A DNA stretch of 64,000 nt from Ziziphus jujuba. Its lineage: Eukaryota; Streptophyta; Magnoliopsida; Rosales; Rhamnaceae. The stretch lies in the NCBI RefSeq assembly GCF_031755915.1, contig NC_083388.1:4037501-4101500 (forward strand). Direction: 5' to 3'. The notes beneath the pieces are model-generated. The model was not told the DNA's origin and did not search any database. It saw nothing but the letters and a program-made list of their open reading frames with translations. The translations under genes were made by a program, and so were the position numbers. Shown piece after piece: positions 1-11,607 of the stretch. Numbering within the stretch: position 1 is the stretch's first letter; every line of letters begins with the position of its first letter.

Positions 1-3000
1 AATAACCGCCGGCGGAGATGGAAGATTGCATAAAAAGTGTGTGTTGTGTACTCCATGGTGGGTTCCACCAACATCTTTAGTACGTGTGCCAGAGGTTTTT
101 TTCATTGTGTGACAGAGCAAATTATTTAATTTATTACAGACTAATAAATTTGAGATGACCAAGAGTTTTTGAGGTGTGCTTCGGTTGCCGCCTTTTTCAT
201 TATTGCAAACATTTATTAATTTCGGCTTTTAAACTTCATAATTCATGTAAATATTATTTTCTTTTAATTTATTTTATATTTTATACTATTTATGAGTATG
301 AATACATTTTTTGCGCAATTTTTGGGCAAATCCAGGATTATTCGTATGGCAATTTGCGAATTTCCAAAAAAAAATATTTTATTTGTTTGATAAAATAATA
401 GCTTTATTGCTAAATCATCACTAAATATTTTAGTTTTTGTAACTTATAAATAGATTGTCTCCATGAGAAAAGTCTAGTATCTTTTTCATTTTTTATAATG
501 GTAATTCAAGCAGAATAGTTAATTAAACTATCATATTGATTTACTAAAGACATAAAAAAAATGTTTTAGTTTGATAAAAACAAAATTCATTTGCTAACGA
601 TTATTTTAAATATATCTATATAATATATAAAAATAAAATAGCCATCGTTATATTTATTTTTTGTCTCTCTAAAAGTATTAAAAAAATTAAAATTTAAAAA
701 TATAATTGTCTTAAAAATTTCACAATCTAAAAATTATTATCTTATATCATCTTTATATTCATTTTATTTTCATCAAGAAGCATTACAAAAAAATTAAAAT
801 TCAAAAAAAAAAACTGTTTGAAAAATTCTACAATCTTAATAAAACTTGAAAAGAATAATTTGATCTTAATTTTTGTAAATTTCCATAACATGTGGATAAT
901 ATCAAGATTTGGTTATAAATTTTTGCAATAACATGTACAACAAAGTTAGCATGGTTGATATAAATAATATTTTCACAAATAAAAATTTCACAATCTTCAT
1001 AACGCTTTGAAGGAAAAATTTGATCATAATTTTTGAAAATTTACATAATATATGGGTATGAAGATTTTATTTTTGGTGATGGAACAAAACTAGGCAAGAG
1101 GAATTTTTTTTTCTCCTTATTTGGTTTCTTTTTGAATTTTTTAAAATAAGGTAAAAAACATATATATATATATATATAGATATATATATATATATATAAT
1201 ATTTTTATTATTAAAGATATTTCACAAAAAAACTCCATACCCTAATATAGATTTATATATGGATATGCAATTAACAGAATTTCATTGTAAAATAATAAAA
1301 TTAATATATGATAATTAATAACAAAGTTAATCTATTTATTATAAATTTAAAGTGAATAATGTATTTTTTAAATATTTTTCAAAAAATGCTCAAAATATAA
1401 TTTTATATCTATATATATATATATATGTGACAATATTTCAATAATGTGAAGCAATATAAAATTCACTTTATATAAAATGTGGATTTTGTATTTAAAAGGA
1501 TAATTGAATACTTTTAGATTTTAGGTTTATAGTTTAAGGCTTAGAGTAATGTAAATTTGTTTTGGTAACTATACAATGCAATAAAAATTGGATAACACTA
1601 ATGACCATCAATTTGATTTGTAATTATGACTGAATTGATTTTTGTAATCTTATTCAATCTCGAATGTTGATTACTATCCCGTATTAATTTTATTTTATTA
1701 ACATGAATGATGATATTATTAAATAATTATTCTACTATTTAATTATTTTTATAATTATATTATTATATTATTGAATATAAAAAATGGATAAACCCAACTA
1801 GAACGATGATTATTAAATTGAAATTTTGATAATTATCTATAATTTTAATGTTTAATATTCAATATTAAATTATTAAATATATAATATTTAATATAAAAGA
1901 GAATTGAAGATTTTTCAAAAAAATATTTCAATGCATGATTTTTATTAATCATAAATATACATATTTATACAAGTTTGACTAATATCTATAAGGTAAGATA
2001 TTTTATATATGGTAGGAATAATTGTAGATAAAAAGGATGAGCTATAAAATTTAATGAAAGTAACTTTTTTATTAAAAATATTTTAAAATATATATAAAAG
2101 GAAAAATCCCTAAAATTAAAAGAAAAAATATATTAGATAATAGAAGATATTTAGGAAAATACAAATATTCCATTTAAATTGAATTTTTTATCCAATCAAA
2201 TTAAATCATTCATATGGAAAAATAAGATACATTTGAAATTTATATTTGGATGGACAGATAAAGATATATTTTAAATTTATATTTCCAAATATAAACTTTG
2301 AGAATTAAAATTTAAAAGTCAAAAATTGAATTAAAAAATAAATTAAAATTCAAAATAATGTTTTATCGAAAATTTCACAACTCTATCAACAAAGGGAGAA
2401 ACCAAAAAAGAAAGAGGTTTTGAAAAAAATACAAAGAAGAGAAAAAGTAAAAAAAAAAAAAAAAAGAAAAAAAAACAACAACAACAAAAAAAAAGGAAGA
2501 AGAAAGGAAAAGTGTAGAAAAAAATATTAAAATAGATATAGGTGTTATGTTAAAGTTTAAATATTGTAGATGCTGTAGATAAATATTTTCTAATATGAAA
2601 TTTTATCTTTAAATTGTTTGTTAATATTTTAAGTACAATTGAATATGAATTGTTTGTTATTTATAAAGTTGATTATGAATTGATTTATGCTTTTATAACT
2701 ACTATTTTTTTATTTATTAATTTTGTGAAAAATATAATTAAAAAAGTTGTTGTTAAAAATAATGTTAAATGCTAACAATTTTATGAGAAGGTAAGTAAAT
2801 TTATTGATAGTGTGCTTAAGAGCCAATGCAAACGAACATATCATCGGCAAATCTTTGTCAAACAAGCAGGAGTCAACTGCGTATCTAGCATATACACAAA
2901 GATAGCTAGAGGCGAAAATGGTAATTTGACGAAGAGTGGAGCAGCCAAGTGAGCAATGATATTCAAAAAGCCTAACACGCCTAGAAAGGCTGTTTTGCCT

Positions 3001-6000
3001 AGTCCTCCTGAAAATGTGAGGTGTTTGTCTGGCCGTAATGGTGAAGAACAAGACGATAATTCCCATATCAAACTCCACACACTGTGTTTTCCATGAACCC
3101 CAAAGCACGAGATTACTTCCAATAATTTAATTTAATTTTAAAAGATAAAAGTCTGGTGGTCCCCATGTCCGTACGAGGAATGGAAAAAGAAAACAAAATT
3201 TATCCACCATTTACACCTAATATGATGACTTACATAGTGACTAGGCAAAAAACTGAAATATGTGAGACCCAACAAAGCAGAGGCAAAAGATAAAAAGGAC
3301 GAAAATTTGAAGAGAATTTGAAAGTGAAAGTTTGACCGATCAAAAAAATCAAAAAAGGAAAGAGAAAAGAAGGTGATGAAGTAGGGAGGGAGGAGGAGGG
3401 GATGATGAAATCACGAAGGTGACATAGATGATGCAACACGTGTCGTGTTGTGAATGAGTGTTTTTGGGCATAGTGAAGTGGGTTAGCGTACGGGTTTATA
3501 TGTTTTCCTACAATGCAGGGGTGGTATGTGTGTTAGTTAGGGGTTCCTTTACCTGATGGTGAGGGTTTGCTAATTATTTTGAAGGTTCCTTTACCTGATG
3601 GTGAGGGTTTGCTGGTTATTTTTTAACCCCCCAAAAAAAATGGGTCCCACTCGTTCGGTTTGAACTTGAAAATCAAATTGTCCCCATTATTTAGATGAAA
3701 AAATAAATAAAAAAAAGAAAAAATAGAGGGAGAGGAAGGCGTTAGGAAATGGATATATAGATCGATATCGACTTCACTTCCATTGTGGAAGAAGACTTTC
3801 AATTTATATAAATTGATTAAAAAATATATATATTAAATTAAAAATTTTGTCATGAAAAAATATAATTTTCATAAATAGTAACCCCTAAATAAATGATTTT
3901 GTATGCCTAAAATGTGTATGGTCAATTTTTAAGTTTCAATTGTAGAAACCATTTTCTCATATTTCATCTAATATTGTAAAATTAAAATTATTTATTTATT
4001 TTTAATTTCTTAATAGTAAAGGAAATAACCATTCGACTTGGACGGTGAAAAGGTTTTAGATGAGCATGATAAATTGTTAGTGTTTGGCAGCGAAGAAAAG
4101 AGGAGGGAATCCCAATGGATTCTTTGCTCCATTGGCTACCGTACAAAAAATAAAATAAAATAATAATATGAAAATAAAAAAGGAATACCATGAACACTAA
4201 AATTATGACGTGGACACAGTGATGAAATAAGGATAGGACAAAATATGCAGAAAGCGCGTGGATGTAACGTGGGTTTCGGAGAGAGTCAAATTCAAAGTTC
4301 GATGCGACCCCCTCCCCATGAGCAATTGCGTGGCTTGTCTACTCTTCTCTCACACATTCTTCCATTTTGTCCCTTTTTTTTTTTAAATTATTATTTGTCT
4401 TTCTTCATTCTTTAGTTTTTCAATTTTAGTATACGTTATTTTATTAATTTAACTTTTTTTTTTATAATAACAGAAAAAAAAAGAAAAAAATTTACATTAA
4501 GGAGACTTGCAATGCTAATTGATGATGACCGTCATAGCATTTCAAAGGGTAAATACTATTTTGTTACGGAAATGTTAAAAATTTGATATAATAATAAATG
4601 CTAATGTTTATAATTGATTTTTAATAGTATATATTAAAAAAATAATATTTTTAAATTATAAATATTATTAAATGCTGATAAAAATTATTTTTATGGATCA
4701 AAAAGATCACAATTCCTTTTTTGTATAAATTTCCGAGTAAATGAGGTTCTAGAGGCGGTATTTCGTAAAATTAGAATAATATAAATATTAACTAGGGATG
4801 GATCCCAATTATTTTTATTTTTATCAATTAAAAAATAATTTAAAAGTAAAAACATTATTAATAAATAGTGTGTACCTCATAAACTTTGTTATATGAGATT
4901 AACATCCAAATTTATCAATTACAGATTTAGCATAAAAAATGATAGCGTAAAATTTGACACTTGCTTTTGGAATAGAAAAAATACTCCTATACTATGAATT
5001 GGCAATGCAATACCAAAATGACACCGTATTAAAGATGCTTTTAGAACTTAAATTTGGAGTTTAGTGATGATATCAAAAGATTAATGTGTATAATTACTTT
5101 TGATAAAAAAAGATTAAATAAATCACTTCTCTATCAATATTGGTAACAAATATTAGTATTATTTTCGATTAAAAGAAAAGAACTGATACCAGATGTGTAT
5201 CATCCTTCTGGTTATCCTTCTTTTAAAAAATAAATAATGAAAAAACTCTTCAATCAAAATTATTTTCCTAAATTCCAAGATCAAAACCATTATTTTCTAA
5301 TTGAAACTCTCTTTTTTCAACAGATAAATTATTTTTTAAATTATTAAAAAATTCGTAATTACTAATAGCATTTCAAATAAACAATTTCTTAACTTAATGG
5401 AAAAAGAAAATGTCACAGACCAACAAAATTATCACATACAGTTTTTTTTTAATTATAATTATTATATACAGTTAATACAAATTTTGTAAATTTAATTGTC
5501 AAATGGGTTTTTTGCTTTCTGCCAAATTTGACCATTAATATTTTATGTGTTAATTACTGTAACTATGGATTAAAGTGAAGGTAAAATTGAAGTTTACTCT
5601 TCTATTTGAAGTCATTCAAAATTTACAGAATAGTAATAAATGGGCTGAAAACCACAAGTGGAAGAAAAGCTACAAAAGCAAAGCATATTGATTGATAACA
5701 TTGTAAAGTCAAGCAAATTCCAATCTGCTTCCATACCATCAGCATCAAGAGAAAGAAAAGGTATTTGTCTCTAAATTCTCAAGTACATTTCCAACTATAT
5801 ATATTATATTCCATTACTTTTACTTTCAAACAATAACAAAGACACCATTCACCAAAAATATATATATATATATATATAAAATAAAATAAAAAAGACACCA
5901 AAAAAAAAAAAAAAAGCATGTACTTTTTTTCAGTTGGTATTAAGCACGATGTAAATAGAATGTCAATGCTACAGGAATCGATATTATGGAGTAAATAATT

Positions 6001-7488
6001 TAAATCAGTAAAATGAATTTTGTGAAAATTTTATTAAAATAACTTGTACATGCCAAAAATTTACACTTCTATTTGAAATTAGTGAAACTAAAATGCCAGC
6101 TGTTCAAAATTATAGGAAAAGGAGAAAAGAAAAAAAAAAAAAAAAACACTAAGAACAACAAATGGAATTAAAGCAAAGCACATTGAATAACGTTATATAA
6201 AGCAAGCAAATTCCAAGTGCTCAGCGCCATACCATCCAGACAAAGAAATGGTATTTTTCTCTAAAATAGTACATTTCCAACTATATTCCATTTACATTTC
6301 CAACTATATTCCATTACTTTTATTTTTCACTTTTTACTTTTAAACAATAACAAAGATGAAAATGAGCATATGCTTATATTCACTTGGTACATATTCAGTT
6401 GGCATTTGTGAGTCACAATGTGAATAGAATATCAATGATACAGGAATTGATACTATGTAGTAATTAATTTAAATGAGAAAAATGAAATTATGAAAATTTT
6501 ATTAAAAATTTAAAAACAACTTTTTTGATAAAAATTTAAAAACAACCCGTACATACAAAATATTAACCTAAACGTGAGGAAGCAACTTTATTAACTTTAG
6601 AATATTACCCAAAAATTTTTTTTACTAACTTTAGAAATAAATAGTCAATTTTTAATAAAACCTATGCAAAACTGTTCCTTTTTAAACAGTGCCTTTTCCA
6701 GTCCTTTTTCTCTGTTCCCTCCATGCAATCAACCATAATCTTTTTTATCTATTTATTTAATCTTTCATTGTAAAGTAAGGGAGTCCTTGCTGAGTCAACA
6801 AATGAACGCCAAAGGTAAGGACCAAGGATGGTCCCCCAAAATAGGACCCTTCATCATTACAGATAAATGAATAAATTATAAAAAGCAGAATGAAGATTCA
6901 TTTAACAACAAATTGAAAAACCTTCAGAGTAAGAAACTACTTTTAATAAATTTTGAACACTTTCTGAATTTGATAAAAGTAAAATGAAATCTTATTTTCT
7001 TAACAGTCTGTTGCTCTAAAACAAGAAAATTACTCTTCCAGTCTCCTGCTACAAAATTGAAGCTCCTAATGTATTGAAACTCCTAGGCTTCTTGGATCAA
7101 CAAACTTATAGTAGCCGCCAGCGCCCATTGCTACCAGTTTGCCAACCATGCTTCTCATAAACTAATATACTGCAATAATATTAATAGGAAACCAAGATAT
7201 TAGTCCACAAAAAAGAAAAAGAAAAAAGCAAAAAACAAAAAAAGTGGGCCAGATTGAACTCTAGAAAAAGAAAAAGGTGGAATATTAAAGAGCATTAAAG
7301 CAAATTCCGAGTCACGACAGATTAAAGGACTAAACATGGCAACTACGAAGCAAATTACGTGTCAAAGCATTGATTAGTTTCCCTACTCAGTACCCTTGAA
7401 AGTGGAATTTGAAAATCACTTAAAATGCAGGTCAACATATAAGCTCTGATTACCTCACTTCTGGCAACTCATCTTGTGTTGCCGATCC
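1..7488 (+). repeat. Left copy of a large direct segmental duplication
   Basis: Position 1 aligns with about 17358. Homology runs collinearly through 1-2815 (with 17358-20662) and 2820-7488 (with 25105-29590). Shared landmarks include the opening GGAGATGGAAGATTGC, the stretch around 2985-3115 (25220-25360) and the conserved block 3430-3600. The copies differ by many substitutions and small indels, so the event is not recent. The homology stops at 7488, inside a relic of the last ATP10 exon. This copy lacks the two large insertions of the right copy. It contains no recognisable gene; short open frames here are AT-rich chance frames. AT microsatellites lie at about 1160-1197 and 5861-5878. Confidence 0.9.
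7441..7488 (-). pseudogene. Truncated relic of the last ATP10 exon
   Basis: This segment matches the start of the last exon of the ATP10 gene at 29521-29615: the TACCTCACTTCT stop region, then CAACTCATCTTGTGTTGCC. About 37 bases between these blocks, coding the end of the protein, are missing, and homology stops abruptly after GCCGATCC. It marks the right end of the left duplicon. The intact gene sits at the equivalent place in the right duplicon, so the ancestral unit reached into ATP10 and the left copy was cut off by a rearrangement that put aspartyl-protease DNA next to it. Confidence 0.75.
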
Positions 7489-8890
7489 TATATACATGTG
7501 CTCATAAACTGCAATATCTTATTGACTCTTCCTTTTTGCCACTAAAGTGGATTTATAGCCTGTACTATGTCATGTTTTAATGTAATGGTTCTTTACTTCG
7601 TCTAGAAGTTATAGGTTTTAAGGGATTTTATTATATCTTTTACAAAATTGCTTGGCAAAACCAATAACTGACTGCTAATTTGGCTTTCCACAGCTTCTTT
7701 AAGCAGCAAATCTGATCCTTTATGTTATAGTGAGAAAGCAATTGTTCAAATCGTAATATCTAACCAGCAACGTATTTTCAGTTGTACTTGTCAGAGATAT
7801 TTTATTTTATTTTATTTTTTTCTTTTTCAAAAACAAAACCATTATCTTGTTAGATTTGGCGCATTGTTGTGACACATCTTGATGAATTTAAGCTCTGGCT
7901 TTCTTTATCTGACTTCATGTCGTTTATGAGGTTATATAAATAAGACTTAATATGAAGTTGATTATATCTGATAGAGAGAGTATGTTGGCTTCTATTTTGA
8001 CAAAATCAACTAGGAAGATACTAGTACGATAATAGAGAAAAAGATGGAAAGATTTATTGAATTTCTAGGCTGTTAGGTAATTTACCCAGTTTGCTTGGAT
8101 TGTCATCGCTTGCATTGAAGATCCAAACTTTCTTATTTTAATGGTATTGTTTGTTGTTTTGGATTCTTTGCTATTCATGATTTTAATTTCCTTTTCATCA
8201 TTTTTTTGAGGTGTTCAGGATCTGGGTGATTGCTTATAACTAGGTTACTATTTGAGTCACTTATAGTCATCTCATACTTTTCTAATTTATGGAGTTTTCT
8301 CTCTGAGAACTCTTAGGGTTAGACATTTTCTCCTCTTTTCCCTTTGCTTAGTGCTGATTCAACTTGATGAGTAGATTAGCTGTTAAATGATGAAAGCATA
8401 AAACATAATTGTTGAACTGTCTATTGGGTTAGCCTCTAATTCCACATAAAGGAAGCCATTTGTTTGCCTTCAGTCCTGTAGAAATTGAAGTCTGAGTTTT
8501 AAAGAAAGCAGGAATAATCTGAATACCTTCATATTATCTGTTTCCTTGGTATCACCAGAGGCTAAAATGTACAAGGAAAAGGTACTTTTGCGAGATTAAA
8601 AACATTGATTAGTAAAAGTATGAAACAAACATGAAAAACAGAATGGATTTTAAATTAGGAGAACTTTTTCAGCAAATGGATAGAACCTTTTAGTCAACAC
8701 CAAAATTTTAGTTCAATCGACCACTTGGAGTCCTTTAGATGGATGAGTATACCTAGTTCTAATATCATTCATTAATATTTGCGAATTTTTAATTTTTTTA
8801 TTTAACTATTTGTAAATGCATGGACTTGAATTATATAAACTTTACCATTGAAAAGTTGACTAACCTAGATAACATAACTTATGTTTGCAG
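7489..8890. other. Gene-free stretch left of the protease fragment
   Basis: No conserved coding frame was found on either strand. Base composition and the TTTGCAG acceptor at 8884-8890 suggest that much of it was once an intron of the aspartyl-protease gene that continues at 8891. The upstream exons that should carry the first catalytic Asp are not present here. Confidence 0.4.
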
Positions 8891-10532
8891 GCCTCATTAT
8901 AATCTAAATATGCAAAGCATCAGTGTCAACGGACAAATATTACCGATTGATTCAGCAGTATTTGAAACACCAAGCAACCGAGGAACCATAATTGATTCTG
9001 GTACTACTTTGGCATACCTTGCAGAAGAAGCTTATAATCCTTTTGTTGATGCTGTAGGTTTGCAGTGTTGCTGATATTTTCCCTCAAGTTAGTTTGAACT
9101 TTGCTGGTGGGTCGTCCATGGTTTTAGGATCTCAAGACTATCTTGTACAGCAGAATTCAATTGTGAGTCGTAAAACATGGTTTTAGTTTTCCTTTTTTCA
9201 CTCCTGAGGACATCTTATTTGTTTTTTTTTTCACAAAAGTGCAATTAAGTTGGGGTAAAAGTACATATGCCTGCCTCTTCTGATGAATGGCCTGTATAAT
9301 CAGCTCTTTGACTTTTGACTGTTCTAGCTCAGTATTTTAGTCTTTGTTCATAAAACCATGTGTATCTCTCAAAACATTATTTTACCAATACTCTCCTTCT
9401 AAATCTATATTAATTGCTACAATAAAAAATATAACAAACAAGCATTGTGCTTCATCTTATTACAGTAAACAGAAATTATTGTTTTCTGTCCTGAATTTTT
9501 AACGGAGATGGGTGAACCTTGATGTTACAGGGTAGTGCTGCAGTTTGGTGCATTGGCTTTCAGAAGATTCAGGGTCAGAGCATTACAATTTTGGGAGGTA
9601 TTTGCACCAAATTTCATTATTCTCATTGGTTTGAACCTTCTCTTATTCTGTTTGAACATTCTTGGTTGGACATTGATTGAAGAAGAAACCCTCTTGTATA
9701 TACTTGAAATTAGTTTTTCATCTTACTACATGTGCAACTCAAAAGCAGAACCTTTTGTTTTCCTTCCAATTTTTCCGTCAATAACTACTTTTGCTCGTAG
9801 TATATGTGGGCCTCTGTATTTTTCATACAATTTTGTTTGTCATATATATATATATATATATATTTATACACCCATATATGTCTGTTTAATCAGCTAAAAA
9901 ATCTACTAGCAAGCCAAATTTTGTATTAAGTCATCTTATCCCTTACATCTAAGTTTAGATGGTTCTTACTTCAAGACACATTAACATTGTCTTCTTTTTG
10001 GCAGATGTTGTCCTAAAAGACCAAATCTTTGTTTATGATTTGGCCGGTCAACGGATTGGATGGGCTAACTATGACTGTAAGTTTCAATAAACCCTACCTG
10101 AAAGTGGCAGTTGAGCACTGATCAAAATGATTCATTTTCCTTGTCTCATAGTTTTTCTATAATTTACATAGCAACATAAAGAAAAGCAATATTTGTGACT
10201 TCCTGAAAGAGATTTTATACTCAATATGATATAATTTGTAGAAGACTTAAAACTGGATTTATGTGAGAAAAATAGCAATGAACCAGGAATGTCAATGTTT
10301 CTATTTTGCTACCCAATACTGACTTCTGATCCTTGAATATTGATCTCTTCTACCAGGTTCGATCTCGGTAAACGTGTCTGCAACTAGTAGGACTGGGAGA
10401 AGTGAATATGTGAACGCTGGGCAACTCAGTGATGGCAGCTCAATTCACAATGAACCATACACGTTGTTATTAGTCAGCATAATGGCTTCCATCTTGCACG
10501 AAACATTTCCGAGTATCTTCCAGTTTTTGTAG
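8891..10532 (+). pseudogene. 3' half of a plant aspartyl protease (A1 family) gene, broken
   Basis: Exon-like blocks at 8891-9053, 9066-9162, 9531-9597, 10005-10076 and 10357-10532 encode the C-terminal lobe of a pepsin-like protease of the ASPG/aspartic proteinase 36-like type. The second catalytic motif [11 protein letters not shown] is visible, followed by [15 protein letters not shown], a VWCIGFQ block, [23 protein letters not shown] and a hydrophobic tail that in relatives is a GPI-anchor signal. All sequence for the N-terminal lobe, including the first DTG motif, is absent. Between the first two blocks only 12 bases remain, starting like a donor (GTAGG) and ending like an acceptor (TTTGCAG). 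This is too short to splice, and reading through gives TGA at 9072-9074. It looks like a dead gene fragment carried in by the rearrangement that ended the left duplicon. Confidence 0.85.
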
Positions 10533-11270
10533 CATTCGGTGCCAAGAAACAGAATGGAACCAATTTCTACCATTCTTTGTTCCATTGTGTATATTGTTAC
10601 ATTGTTGGTTCATATTTATACAACCGGCCTACATAATGTTATTTTATTCACTGGCTGCGGCTGTTGTGTAATAGGCTTCTCTAGGTCTTCCTTCCAAGTG
10701 CTTCTTTCGATTTCCAACCTTTTCTTTTTTTTTATTTTTTTATTTATTATTTTTTTTTACCTTTGTTTGTAATTAGTTGCATATAGAATTAGATGTTCTA
10801 TATTTAGAGCTTGTAAATTACATTTATACACAAAAGATTGTTAGATAGCAGATTTTGATGATTATGAAAATGTTCCAGTGGTTTGACATCATTCTGAATT
10901 ATACTGATTTTATAATTTAGAGTAGGATACGAGAATTGTTTTTGGTATAAACATTGTTTTCCAGTCTTAAAAAAATCACGGACTATATTACCATTTCATT
11001 GATTTTTAAATAAATTGTTAATCCATGTAGACCTAAATTTTTGTACGATCATTTTCTTTTGAGATGGAAAGGATTTAAAACAACAATCTAACAAATAAAT
11101 AACTAAAAAAATAACTATACATAAAACAAGCAACGACACCTTCAAATAGATTTATGACATTACGATTTAAAACTGGCATTGCGGAATGCAGAAAACATGA
11201 CAATTTACGCTGAAAGTTCAGCACCTCATCTGTTTTGATTAATCGACATTGGTGGCATTTTAATAGTGTA
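10533..11270. other. Intergenic space between protease fragment and AGO 3' end
   Basis: AT-rich sequence with a T-rich tract at 10718-10760. No conserved frame on either strand. It probably holds the 3' flanks of the two convergent genes. Confidence 0.4.
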
Positions 11271-11280
11271 CCAAAAAAAA

Positions 11281-11507
11281 TACACTCCAAAACTTTAGCT
11301 GCACATATCTTATGATCCATCTTAAAACTTTAACCAAAATGGTAAGCCAAAAAAATACACTCCAAAACTTTAGCTGCACATATCTTATGATCCATCTTAA
11401 AACTTTAACCAAAATGGTAAGCCAAAAAAATACACTCCAAAACTTTAGCTGCACACATCTTATGATCCTTCTTAAAGCTTTTTAACGAAAATGGTAAGCC
11501 AAATATA
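11281..11507. repeat. 75-bp tandem repeat, three copies, downstream of AGO
   Basis: The string TACACTCCAAAACTTTAGCT recurs at 11281, 11356 and 11431, a constant 75-bp spacing. The first two units are nearly identical and the third is slightly diverged (CACACATC for CACATATC, CCTT for CCAT). The array lies 100-330 bases beyond the AGO stop codon, so it may be in the 3' UTR or just past it. Because 75 is a multiple of three, the array keeps a minus-strand frame open; that frame is not evidence for a protein. Confidence 0.9.
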
Positions 11508-11607
11508 CATCTGATAGTTCTCTTCTACCAAAATTGCAATTTCCTTCAAAAAGTTTTACCAACGGCGTAAACAGGTCATCCAAAATAGAACCCACAAAGG
11601 GAATGAT

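Noticed and set aside
174..398. Short AT-rich open frame at the left edge
   Set aside because: Composition typical of AT-rich noncoding DNA. The equivalent region in the right duplicon (about 18355-18580) does not keep it.
1155..1200. AT microsatellites considered as origin-like or regulatory elements
   Set aside because: Simple TA repeats occur at many places in the window (also 9841, 19798, 26088, 31917, 53227) and have no specific context.
11260..11454. Repetitive minus-strand open frame (QLKFWSVFFW repeats)
   Set aside because: Created by the 75-bp tandem repeat, whose length is a multiple of three. No other coding sign.
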